Origin: Gemmobacter lutimaris | GTDB taxonomy: Bacteria; Pseudomonadota; Alphaproteobacteria; Rhodobacterales; Rhodobacteraceae | Direction: 5' to 3' | Length of the DNA stretch: 64,000 bases | NCBI RefSeq assembly: GCF_003570715.1 | Contig: NZ_QXXQ01000014.1 | Span: 1-64,000 of the forward strand | In this document: positions 9,451 to 16,383 of the stretch, piece by piece | Numbering within the stretch: the first letter of the stretch is position 1 | Layout of the letters: every line of letters begins with the position of its first letter | Program-made: the position numbers and the translations under genes | Notes under the pieces: model-generated | Told to the model about the DNA's origin: nothing | The model's input: the letters and a program-made list of their open reading frames with translations, nothing else | Database searches by the model: none

Positions 9451-10175
9451 CAGGCGACCTCTGCCGGGGACAGGATCGACTGGTCGATCTCATCGAGAAG
9501 CGCGCCTGCCTCCGTCACGGCGGCCTGCAGATGCGCGGCCAGCCCGCGGTTCGGGGTCTTGTCGGCGATGACACCGAGAAGTCCCTCCCTGTCCATCCGG
9601 ACATAGGCGCTGCGGTTCGAGAGCCAGGCCTCACAGGCGGGCAGGGAGCGGAACAATTCCTCCGCCACGAGACGTTCAGTCTCTGACAACCGTGCGGGCA
9701 CCCGGCTGAGGATCACCGAGAAACTGGCCAATGCCTCCGGCCTGTCGATCCGCTGGCGCAGGGTCAGATACCAGCGGGCGGTTTCCATGGTCTCGCTGAG
9801 ATCACCGCGCGACAGCATCATCGGACAGACGATGCGGTGGGCCGCGACTGCCAGCATATCCTGGGCCTCCGACCCGCCGCCGAAGGTGTCGATCAGGATC
9901 AGATGCTCCTGATCCGGCTGTTCGTAGATCTGGTCAATCGCCTCGGCGACCCGGTGGGCATCGAGCGTATGAATCACCGCGACGGAAGGGGACCAGTGGC
10001 CCGCCGTCTGCCCGGCCCGCATCCAGTTCAGACAGGATTTCGAACTGTCGGTGTCGAAGATGGTCACCGTCTCGCCGCGGGCCACTGCGGCTGACGCGAG
10101 GGCGCGGCAGAGCGTGCTTTTGCCTGATCCGCCCTTCCTGTTCATCACCAGCACAACCCGTATTCCGTATTCCAT
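9450..10175 (-). CDS. VirC1-like ParA/MinD-family ATPase
   Basis: A 241-aa P-loop ATPase with the deviant Walker A NRKGGSGKST at residues 12-21, the switch-region FDTDSSKSCLNW at about 40-51 and a Walker B-like LILIDTFGGG. Length and layout fit VirC1 rather than plasmid ParA, which usually has an extra N-terminal helix-turn-helix. No parB lies next to it; instead a VirC2-like gene follows directly and virD1/virD2-like genes are divergent. A GGGAAAGG Shine-Dalgarno lies about five bases before ATG 10175. Known VirC1 recruits the relaxosome to the cell pole and stimulates strand transfer. A partition role is the main alternative. Confidence 0.75.
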   Translation of the reverse strand: MEYGIRVVLVMNRKGGSGKSTLCRALASAAVARGETVTIFDTDSSKSCLNWMRAGQTAGHWSPSVAVIHTLDAHRVAEAIDQIYEQPDQEHLILIDTFGGGSEAQDMLAVAAHRIVCPMMLSRGDLSETMETARWYLTLRQRIDRPEALASFSVILSRVPARLSETERLVAEELFRSLPACEAWLSNRSAYVRMDREGLLGVIADKTPNRGLAAHLQAAVTEAGALLDEIDQSILSPAEVA

Positions 10176-10273
10176 CGCACCTTTCCCACATTCTACATGT
10201 CCTGCGGCATTTCTCTGAATGCCGGAGGCCGAATTCCTTTATCATAATGCGCATCCCTTTATTCCGATCCCGC

Positions 10274-10284
10274 AGGCCGGATAT
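10274..10284 (-). other. Candidate nick (nic) site
   Basis: On the minus strand this reads ATATCCGGCCT. The nick core of T-DNA borders and IncP-type oriT sites is ATATCCTG followed by C, so only one core base differs. It lies 99 bases upstream of the virC1-like start and close to the direct repeats. A short degenerate word like this can occur by chance, so this is only a candidate. Confidence 0.25.
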
Positions 10285-10321
10285 CAGAATGCGCCCCGCG
10301 AAAAACGTAATGCGCAAGTCC

Positions 10322-10369
10322 TTTGTCTTTTATCCCTTGCCTGATGACCGGATGCGTTTGTCTTTTATC
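10322..10369 (+). repeat. 13-bp direct repeat pair, overdrive-like
   Basis: TTTGTCTTTTATC occurs at 10322-10334 and again at 10357-10369, a 35-bp period. The second copy is preceded by GATGCG, giving TGCGTTTGTC, reminiscent of the TGTTTGT core of Ti plasmid overdrive. Proximity to virC1/virC2-like genes makes an enhancer or relaxosome-binding role plausible. Iterons or regulator half-sites are alternatives. Confidence 0.45.
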
Positions 10370-10630
10370 TGATCGCGCAATGCGTGTGGCGCAATTCACA
10401 AGACCTGACGCGCTTCCCTGATGCCATACCCCGCATCCCACCTGTCCTTTCTCCGATCCAGGGTACGGAATTCCTGGGTTCAAATAAAACAAAAACAATG
10501 CATTACTGCATGTATCATTCAGGAAGCCCGCCTTGTTGCGATGCCCGCAGGGACATCGTATCGGCCAGTTTCCGGTGCCGCCCGTGATCCGTGACAGGCC
10601 TCGGGTAATGGATGGATGCCCTAAGGTCAA

Positions 10631-10667
10631 CACAATCACAGATTTAATTGATCCCCCGTTGATTGTG
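10631..10667. promoter_or_regulatory. Inverted repeat upstream of the virD1-like gene
   Basis: CACAATCA at 10631-10638 and TGATTGTG at 10660-10667 are exact inverted repeats separated by 21 bases, and similarity continues weakly outward. The pair lies just before the virD1-like start. It could be an operator for autoregulation by the VirD1-like DNA-binding protein or part of oriT; relaxase origins usually carry such an arm pair. Confidence 0.4.
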
Positions 10668-10681
10668 CTTGATTGGAAAGA

Positions 10682-11260
10682 ATGGAGGGGAATAGGAAGG
10701 GTGGCAAGAAATGCGATGTGTCTACAAATATTCGGTGGATGAGGTCTGTGGTAAAATATGACGCGCATGGAAAAGACCGGAATTCGGATGGGGCGGAGAG
10801 GAATGCCGTTGATCCGGTGCCCCGGAAATCCGCCGGGCGCGGGTGCCCCCGGTCGGCGGATCGGGGACAGGTCGTCAGCTGCCGTCTGCCGGCTGAAGAG
10901 CTGCGAGCCTTCGATGCGCTTTGCGTGCAGCTTGGCGCGAAATCCCGCTCGGACGGGGTGCGGTCGGTCGTGCGGATGGCCTCGGGCTTCCTCGAGTTCA
11001 GCAGGGAGGACAGCGCGCGTCTGGAGGAGATCCGCTACGAGCTGGCGAAGATCGGTACCAATGTGAACCAGATCGCGCTGGCGGCGAACCGGGGCCGGGC
11101 GCCGATGGTGCGGGCGCAATGGGCCACGGTCGGGGAACTGCGGCGATCCTTGCCGGTCGTGGCGCGGGTCCTGAACCAGATCATCGCAGAACGTCGGCGG
11201 CAGGGCGTGGCGCTGTTCCGCAAGTTTGCCGAAGGTCAGGAAGGCGCGCGCCATGGTTAA
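10682..11260 (+). CDS. VirD1/MobC-like relaxosome accessory protein
   Basis: A protein of up to 192 aa with a variable basic N-terminus and a conserved core from VVSCRLPAEELRAFDAL through SRSDGVRSVVRMASGFLEF to EIRYELAKIGTNVNQIA and AANRG. This core is typical of VirD1 and MobC-type proteins, which bind oriT DNA and assist relaxase nicking. The start is uncertain: ATG 10682, ATG 10739 or GTG 10748 are all in frame and none has an ideal ribosome site; conservation begins well downstream of all three. Its stop overlaps the relaxase start (ATG 11253), indicating translational coupling. It opens the plus-strand arm of the divergent transfer module. Confidence 0.72.
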   Translation: MEGNRKGGKKCDVSTNIRWMRSVVKYDAHGKDRNSDGAERNAVDPVPRKSAGRGCPRSADRGQVVSCRLPAEELRAFDALCVQLGAKSRSDGVRSVVRMASGFLEFSREDSARLEEIRYELAKIGTNVNQIALAANRGRAPMVRAQWATVGELRRSLPVVARVLNQIIAERRRQGVALFRKFAEGQEGARHG

Positions 11261-13079
11261 GCCTGGTTCGCGTCCTGTTGGCCTCGCTCAGGCGGTTCTG
11301 GGTGAGCTTGAAGTGCTGCGGCCTCGGCAGGGGCGGGTGAAGGCGGGGGTATCCTCCCCCTCCCGGCAGGGCTTCCGGTTCTCAGCGCGGGCCAGCCAGA
11401 TGTGGCGCTTTGCCCTCGGCTCGCATGCCGCGGTCATCAAGAAGATCGGCAGGGGCGGTACGGCCAATGCGAAGGAGTTGGCGGCGCAGATGGACTATCT
11501 GTTCTCGAAATCGGCCGCGATCTTCGGCAATGGCGTCGTGCTGGATGCAGATGCCAAGGGTCTAACCAAGGACGAACGGAACGAGATCGTCGGCGACTGG
11601 GTGGAGGATTGGCGAGGGTCGCCCAGGAACGGGCACACCAGTCATCTGCTGCTGAGCTTTCCGTCCCATGTCCGTCCCGCAAAGGCGAAGCTGATCGCCG
11701 AGGCCTGGGCCTTCGAGATGTTCCAGTCGGGCGAACATCAGGACGATGTCTGGTCCTATGTCGCGGCGCTGCATACCGACCGGGCGCATCCGCATGTCCA
11801 TATCGTGGTGAACAACCGGGGCACGCTGAACGACGGCTGGTTCTTCATGGCCAAGGAGCATGCGTTCAACCTCGACAGGATGAAGGACCGCATGGTGGCC
11901 ATCGCGGCCGAGGAAGGCGTGTTCCTCGATGCCACGTCCCGGGCGGAGCGGGGGCTGCTGACCTATGGCCCGTCGCGCGCTGAGATCGAGCAGGCACGGA
12001 CGGAAGGCCGGGCGCCGGAAGAACGACCGCGCGAGGGCCGGGCGCTGGAGGATGCGCTGGCCACTCTGGCGCGTGCGGCCGACACCATGCGCAGCCTGCA
12101 CCATGTCGCGGCTCTGACCGGGTTGCCGGAGATCGGGGAAAAGATCGCCGAAGCGGAGGAGGTACTTCGGCGGGGCGGGGTGCTGCATCCTTTCCCGGCC
12201 GAGGCGGCGACGCTTGAGCGCGCTGATCTGGATCTGCACTTCAGCGGCTGGATGACGGAGACAGAAGCCAGGATCCGCAAGGCACCCATGGCCGAGCGGA
12301 AGGACCTGCGGGATGAGCTTTATGGCTATGCCGTCGACATCGCGCGTGGGCTTGGTGATACCCGCGGCGCGCAGCTTCTGCAGATGATGCCGCAGTCGGC
12401 GGTTTACGGCATGGCGCTCGATGGCGATGTCCTGATGCGGGGGCGTGTGGAAACGACCCTGCAGCCCGGGGCGGCGGAGCGGCTGCGCGCGGAGATCGTG
12501 GCCAGCGCGAGTGCAATTGGCCTGAGCGGCGATCGTATCGCCAGCCGTCTGGAAACGGGCGCGGCGAACGCCTGGGAAGAGCGGGATTGGGTCCGGAGTG
12601 ATCTTTTGGTCCTCGCCGGACGGCGGCGGCTGGACCTGCGCAATCCGGAGCAGGGACGGCGCATTGCCGGGGACCTGCAGGCCTTTTATGACAAGTCTGC
12701 CCAATTGATCGATCATGCTGCTACCCACGAGGTCGTGCAGAAAAATGACCGACTGGTCTGCACGCTGCGCTCAATGGGACGGATCATGCAGGCCGAGGGC
12801 AAGGTCGAGTTCCGCAACGATACCCATGCCGAGCGGTTCGCGGCGGAATTGCGGGCGCGGTATGGGGCGGGCATCGTGACAGACCTCACCGCAGGCCGGA
12901 CAGATGCCTTGGCGCAGGATGTCGGGGACGAGGCCGATCGTCACTGGATCGCCCGCGCAGTGGTCTCAGCCGCAAGGTCGCATGTGGCCTTCGGGTTGAT
13001 GCTGAAAGAGGCGACGGTGGCGGAGCGGCAGTTAAGCGATGTGCGGGAACCCACCGACACAAAGGATTGGGAGCAGTGA
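11253..13079 (+). CDS. VirD2-like relaxase (MobP type)
   Basis: A 608-aa relaxase that would nick oriT and stay covalently bound to the transferred strand. A candidate nucleophile is Tyr82 in AAQMDYLFSK. The metal-binding histidine motif is clear: HTDRAHPHVHIVVNNRG from residue 174, as in the HxDxxHPHVHxxxN signature of MobP/VirD2 relaxases, and HTSHLLLSFPSH lies just before it. The C-terminal half is helical and shows no helicase motifs. ATG 11253 is chosen because it overlaps the previous stop and follows AGGAAGG by a few bases. No VirD4 coupling protein or VirB channel is present, so any mobilisation would need machinery in trans. Confidence 0.85.
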   Translation: MVKPGSRPVGLAQAVLGELEVLRPRQGRVKAGVSSPSRQGFRFSARASQMWRFALGSHAAVIKKIGRGGTANAKELAAQMDYLFSKSAAIFGNGVVLDADAKGLTKDERNEIVGDWVEDWRGSPRNGHTSHLLLSFPSHVRPAKAKLIAEAWAFEMFQSGEHQDDVWSYVAALHTDRAHPHVHIVVNNRGTLNDGWFFMAKEHAFNLDRMKDRMVAIAAEEGVFLDATSRAERGLLTYGPSRAEIEQARTEGRAPEERPREGRALEDALATLARAADTMRSLHHVAALTGLPEIGEKIAEAEEVLRRGGVLHPFPAEAATLERADLDLHFSGWMTETEARIRKAPMAERKDLRDELYGYAVDIARGLGDTRGAQLLQMMPQSAVYGMALDGDVLMRGRVETTLQPGAAERLRAEIVASASAIGLSGDRIASRLETGAANAWEERDWVRSDLLVLAGRRRLDLRNPEQGRRIAGDLQAFYDKSAQLIDHAATHEVVQKNDRLVCTLRSMGRIMQAEGKVEFRNDTHAERFAAELRARYGAGIVTDLTAGRTDALAQDVGDEADRHWIARAVVSAARSHVAFGLMLKEATVAERQLSDVREPTDTKDWEQ

Positions 13080-13159
13080 GCAAGGCGAAGGCTGTTCTGG
13101 TCAGGGAGCGGGACCTGATGAACAGCGCCCCCTCAGTGACGCTCAGCATATTGCCCTGA
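13076..13159 (+). CDS. 27-codon ORF coupled to the relaxase, possibly a truncated gene remnant
   Basis: GTG 13076 overlaps the relaxase stop (GTGA) and has AAAGGA about nine bases upstream. It opens a 27-residue frame beginning MSKAKAVLVRERDLM and ending at TGA 13157-13159. The good ribosome site and coupling suggest that translation starts here, but the product is too short to recognise. It may be the start of a former downstream transfer gene cut off where the XRE genes were joined. Chance is possible. Confidence 0.28.
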   Translation: MSKAKAVLVRERDLMNSAPSVTLSILP

Positions 13160-13177
13160 CGAGGTGCTGGTTGTGCT

Positions 13178-13432
13178 CTACTCGGTTGGGCGGCAGGCTG
13201 GGCTTACCCTGTCCTCGTCCTTCGATGACCGTTTGAGCAGATCAGCTGCTTCTATTCCAAGCTCCCTTGCCAGGCGATCAACAACGTCAATGCTGGCGTT
13301 ATACAGGCAGCGCTCCAAGGCGCTGATGTAAGTTCGATCCAGTCCCGCGCGATAAGCAAGTTCCTCCTGTGATAACCCCCGGGACCGGCGGATCACTCTC
13401 AGATTGCGTGCAAATATCTCTCGGATTTCCAT
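13178..13432 (-). CDS. XRE-family transcriptional regulator (short)
   Basis: An 84-aa Cro/CI-type helix-turn-helix protein. The DNA-binding domain covers about residues 8-62, with RRSRGLSQEELAYRAGLDRT (helices 1-2) and YISALERCLYNASIDVVDRL (recognition helix and helix 4). There is no room for an effector domain. The start at 13432 lies 18 bases from an exact inverted repeat (13451-13485), so autorepression is likely. It converges on the relaxase operon. No toxin-like partner is adjacent, arguing against a toxin-antitoxin pair. Its targets could include the transfer genes or the neighbouring sulfotransferase genes. Confidence 0.82.
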   Translation of the reverse strand: MEIREIFARNLRVIRRSRGLSQEELAYRAGLDRTYISALERCLYNASIDVVDRLARELGIEAADLLKRSSKDEDRVSPACRPTE

Positions 13433-13450
13433 GATCGCGAGAGCTATTCC

Positions 13451-13485
13451 TTGAAGAGTATTTATCTACGGAGTATACTCTTCAA
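13451..13485. promoter_or_regulatory. Operator-like palindrome with nested 10-bp palindrome
   Basis: TTGAAGAGTAT (13451-13461) and ATACTCTTCAA (13475-13485) are perfect 11-bp inverted repeats with a 13-base spacer. GAGTATACTC (13471-13480) is a second, exact palindrome overlapping the right arm, giving three GAGTAT half-sites. It lies just upstream of the minus-strand XRE gene and 160 bases before the plus-strand one. The best reading is the binding site of one of the two regulators. A further small hairpin AGCGTG-CTT-CACGCT lies at 13533-13547. Confidence 0.65.
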
Positions 13486-13645
13486 AAAGGTATCTGAACG
13501 ATTGTAAGGTAAATATGAGTTGAGTACGATCAAGCGTGCTTCACGCTCGAGAAAAGTGGCAGGTCAGGCGGATCACCGGATTGCCTCTGCTTTATTGCCT
13601 TGGCGATACAGGTAGTGGCTTGCTGAGCAGGAAGGGTGGCGCCGA

Positions 13646-14002
13646 GTGACACATGAAATAGATCATCTCGTCGGTCGGCGCATTCGGCAAAGACGGTGGT
13701 TCACGGGTCTTACACAGCAGGAACTGGCCGAAAGTGTTGGCGTCAAGTTCCAGCAAATCCAGAAATATGAGACGGGCGCCAACCGGGTTAGCGCGTCACG
13801 GCTTTGGATGATCGGGGAAAGCCTAGAAGCCCCTGTCTCCTATTTCTTTACCGACGATGCCTGTACCTCAGCCTCGTGCGGCCAGAAATGGCAGCCTGAG
13901 TTACCTCCAAAAGATCTCATGCTTCTGGTTAAGCTTTTCAGCAGGCTTTCCAGCGATCAAAAGGAAGCACTTCTAGGGCTGGCCAGAACCATGGCGATAT
14001 AA
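13646..14002 (+). CDS. XRE-family transcriptional regulator
   Basis: A 118-aa helix-turn-helix protein of the alphaproteobacterial XRE type. Residues about 9-65 carry RRIRQRRWFTGLTQQELAES and VGVKFQQIQKYETGANRVSA, with ASRLWMIGESLEAPVSYFF closing the domain. The C-terminal 45 residues form a short amphipathic tail (LMLLVKLFSRLSSDQKEALL), probably for dimerisation. The start is GTG 13646 after AGGAAGG. This protein style resembles rhizobial and rhodobacteral regulators in which the KFQQIQKYE helix reads the operator. It is divergent from the other XRE gene and shares the 213-bp control region with it. Confidence 0.85.
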   Translation: MTHEIDHLVGRRIRQRRWFTGLTQQELAESVGVKFQQIQKYETGANRVSASRLWMIGESLEAPVSYFFTDDACTSASCGQKWQPELPPKDLMLLVKLFSRLSSDQKEALLGLARTMAI

Positions 14003-14056
14003 GGGATATCCAGCGCATCAGAATCCTTCCCACGGCCAACCTTCCGCCGCACGCCA

Positions 14057-14095
14057 GAGTGCCGTAGGCATGGCACTCCCGTTTCGCGCTACGGG
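14057..14095. terminator. Two adjacent stem-loops between converging genes
   Basis: GAGTGCC (14057-14063) pairs with GGCACTC (14072-14078) around an 8-base loop. Then CCCGT (14078-14082) pairs with ACGGG (14091-14095), followed by an A/T-rich stretch. They lie between the XRE gene ending at 14002 and the sulfotransferase gene ending at 14186 from the other strand, so a weak bidirectional terminator is plausible. The two structures share one base and may compete. No clean T-run follows. Confidence 0.35.
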
Positions 14096-14185
14096 TGACA
14101 TTTTAGAACATGACCGCTACACCAAGTTTATCAGATAAGGTTAATTATGTAATACATATGAGCCGTGCCCGCCTGACGGCCACCG

Positions 14186-15043
14186 TCAGACAGCGGGCGA
14201 TGGCGGTGGCACGGCGGGCAAGGGCTCCGAGACGATGTGATGGGCCAGGGTGTTGTTGCGGCTTGACCAGAAGGCGAGATCGGCGAATTGCCGGAAAAGT
14301 TCGGGCGGCAGGATCGACCGGCGGCTGCGGTATTCCACCCGGCCGCGCACAGTATGCAACCCCGGTGCCATCATCTGCGTGTCGAATTCCTCGGCCTGAT
14401 ATTCGACATGTTCGAAATCATGCGCGAACCAGGGTTCGCCGATGAACTGGTAGATCAGCTTCATCGTCTCCTGCGGCCGCGCGGTCAGCAGGTCATAATC
14501 GACCAGCAGCAGCGCCCCTGCCTCGTTGCCCCAATAGGCTTCCTTCAGCGCGGTCAGGGCCGAGCCGATCATCCGGTTGCGTCCCAGAAGCGCTTCGGCC
14601 CGCGCATAGACCGAACTGCGCTCGGCCGGGTTCGAGAACATGCGCGACACGTCGAAGGCATTGCGCCGGATCAGGCTTTCCACCGAATCGAGCACCCAGC
14701 CGGGATTGCGGACGCAGCAGATCACCTTCGCGCCGGGAAACAGTTGCAGCAGTGCCGGCAGGCGGCTGGTCCACATCCGGTTGGTGTCGAAGACCAGGCG
14801 GTCGGGGCCGCGGTCGCGGTAATAGGCGTCGAAGGTCGCCATCAGGATGTCGCGCTTGTGCTGTTCGGTCAGGAAGACGGAAAATTCGTTCTCGGGGCCC
14901 ATCGCCGTGAGACAGGCATTGAAGATGGTGCCGACCGGACTCGACATCGCGGCGTCGAAGGCCGGATTCTGGCGCAGGATGGCGGAAAGCAGGGTCGAAC
15001 CGGAGCGGGGCAGGCCGGAAATGAAATGGATCTTGCGCATCAT
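14186..15043 (-). CDS. Sulfotransferase (Sulfotransfer_3-like)
   Basis: A 285-aa protein with a textbook 5'-phosphosulfate loop GLPRSGSTLL at residues 10-19 and a 3'-phosphate motif CCVRNPGWVLDS with Arg at about 112. The middle holds MSSPVGTIF and a conserved RLVFDTNRMW, as in the PAPS-dependent sulfotransferase group common in marine and rhodobacteral genomes. ATG 15043 (tandem ATG 15040) is chosen because GGGAAAG lies just upstream; an earlier in-frame start at 15070 lacks a ribosome site. It is transcribed away from the next sulfotransferase gene at 15258. Confidence 0.85.
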   Translation of the reverse strand: MMRKIHFISGLPRSGSTLLSAILRQNPAFDAAMSSPVGTIFNACLTAMGPENEFSVFLTEQHKRDILMATFDAYYRDRGPDRLVFDTNRMWTSRLPALLQLFPGAKVICCVRNPGWVLDSVESLIRRNAFDVSRMFSNPAERSSVYARAEALLGRNRMIGSALTALKEAYWGNEAGALLLVDYDLLTARPQETMKLIYQFIGEPWFAHDFEHVEYQAEEFDTQMMAPGLHTVRGRVEYRSRRSILPPELFRQFADLAFWSSRNNTLAHHIVSEPLPAVPPPSPAV

Positions 15044-15257
15044 GCTTTCCCGTATGAACCCCCCGAACATGCCGTTCCCGGTATCGGGCGGTCAATGGCC
15101 TTGCACCGCCTGACCGCACCGCCTGACCTCACCGCCGGGGCACCGCGGCTTGAAACCGCAGGGCAAACACGCGATGACAGGGCGGATTGATGGCCGCAGA
15201 GGGCCGGAATTTGATATGCCCGGCGCCGGACAGGCCCCGTGCAGAAAGGATAGTGCC

Positions 15258-16343
15258 ATGACGGACCGCCCCCGCCTGATCGTGCATATCGGGGCCGGCA
15301 AGACCGGCTCCAGCTCGATCCAGCTGACCCTGTCGAACAATGCGGCGGCGCTTGCGGCGCAGGGGGTGAAATATCTGGGCCTGATGCTGGAACATGCGGT
15401 GACGCAGACCGGCCGGGACTGGCAGCGCACGCCCGGCTCTCCCGCGTTCTTCGCCGGGGCAGAGCCCCCAGCGAACCATGCGCAGGATCTGGAGCGCATC
15501 CTGTCGGACGAGCTGGCCGCCGCGTCTGACGCGGGTCTGCATACGCTGATCTGGAGCAATGAATGGATGTACAGCCGGCACGACCGCGTGCTGGAGGCGT
15601 TGCTGCGCCTGCGCGCGGCGGGCCATCCGGTGCAGGTGATCTGCTATCTGCGCCGCCACGACAAATGGGTACAAAGCGCCTATACGCAATGGGGCCTGAA
15701 GAACAAGACCTATCCGGGGCCGATCCGGCCTTATGGCGCGTGGAAACAGGGGCGTTCCTTCGCCCAGATGCCGGCGGTGCAGCCCTGGATCGACGCTTTC
15801 GGACTGGATTGCCTGCTGTTCAATTTCGACGCGGTGGGCGATGTGGTGACGCATTTCAACGCCCGGCTCGGCCTGACCGGCCTCGTGCCGGAAAACGACA
15901 ATATCTCGCCCGACGCGGCTGAACTGGCGGCCTGGAGCGTCTATAACAACCGGTTTGACGAGGTGATCGCGGCGGGCCGCTTTCCGCAACTGCTTCAGCC
16001 CACGCTGGCGCAGGATGCGCTGAAGGCGCGTCTGCCACCGCTGGATGCGCTGATGCCCACGCCCGAGGATCTGGCCCGTGTGGTCGAGGAAAATGCCGCG
16101 GATATCGCGGCGCTGAACGCGGCCTTCGCGGCGCGGGGCGAGGCGGCGCTGCGCTTCGACAGCCCGGCGCGGCAGAGCCAGCATCCCGCCCCCTGGGAGA
16201 TGGACCAGTTCATGCTGAAGATGATCTTCGCGTTGCAGGAACAGATCATGGGGCTGCGCGCCCGCCTTGCCAGGGCCGAGGCCGCACTGGCGCAGGAGGG
16301 CAAGACCCCCCTGCCCCCGAAGGCCACCCCCCCGAAAGGCTGA
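15258..16343 (+). CDS. Sulfotransferase-like protein, paralogue of 40113-41189
   Basis: A 361-aa protein with the P-loop-like PAPS motif VHIGAGKTGSSSIQ at residues 9-22 and a second basic motif CYLRRHDKWVQSAYTQWGLK. It aligns along its whole length with the protein at 40113-41189: shared KYLGLMLEHA/HYLGLMLEHA, IWSNEW, LRRHDKW/VRRHDKW, and a C-terminal PWEMDQFMLKMIFAL/PWEMDQLMLKLIFAL helix leading to a coiled coil. ATG 15258 follows AGAAAGGA; an upstream in-frame ATG at 15150 would add 36 unconserved residues. Sulfation of a polysaccharide is inferred; the family also holds proteins of unproven activity. Confidence 0.75.
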   Translation: MTDRPRLIVHIGAGKTGSSSIQLTLSNNAAALAAQGVKYLGLMLEHAVTQTGRDWQRTPGSPAFFAGAEPPANHAQDLERILSDELAAASDAGLHTLIWSNEWMYSRHDRVLEALLRLRAAGHPVQVICYLRRHDKWVQSAYTQWGLKNKTYPGPIRPYGAWKQGRSFAQMPAVQPWIDAFGLDCLLFNFDAVGDVVTHFNARLGLTGLVPENDNISPDAAELAAWSVYNNRFDEVIAAGRFPQLLQPTLAQDALKARLPPLDALMPTPEDLARVVEENAADIAALNAAFAARGEAALRFDSPARQSQHPAPWEMDQFMLKMIFALQEQIMGLRARLARAEAALAQEGKTPLPPKATPPKG

Positions 16344-16383
16344 GGCGGGCACCGGGGGAGCGCCCCCGGCCCCGTCAGGCCGC

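Larger units (their letters stand above)
10176..10681. other. virC/virD-type divergent intergenic region, candidate oriT and promoter region
   Basis: This gene-free 506-bp stretch lies between the divergent virC-like and virD-like operons and is more A/T-rich than its flanks. It holds a 13-bp direct repeat pair, several scattered ATGCGC-containing words (10247-10385), a small palindrome ATGCA-TTAC-TGCAT (10498-10511), an 8-bp inverted repeat (10631-10667) and a border-like word (10274-10284). In Agrobacterium the equivalent virC/virD gap carries overlapping regulated promoters. Here it could hold the promoters of both operons and the origin of transfer. No experimental or homology support is available from the sequence alone. 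Confidence 0.5.

Noticed and set aside
9450-10175. Plasmid partition ParA
   Set aside because: No ParB gene or parS-like repeat array is seen, there is no N-terminal HTH, and the neighbours are VirC2-, VirD1- and VirD2-like.
13178-14002. Toxin-antitoxin module made of the two XRE genes
   Set aside because: Both proteins are DNA-binding regulators and no small toxin-like gene is adjacent on either strand.
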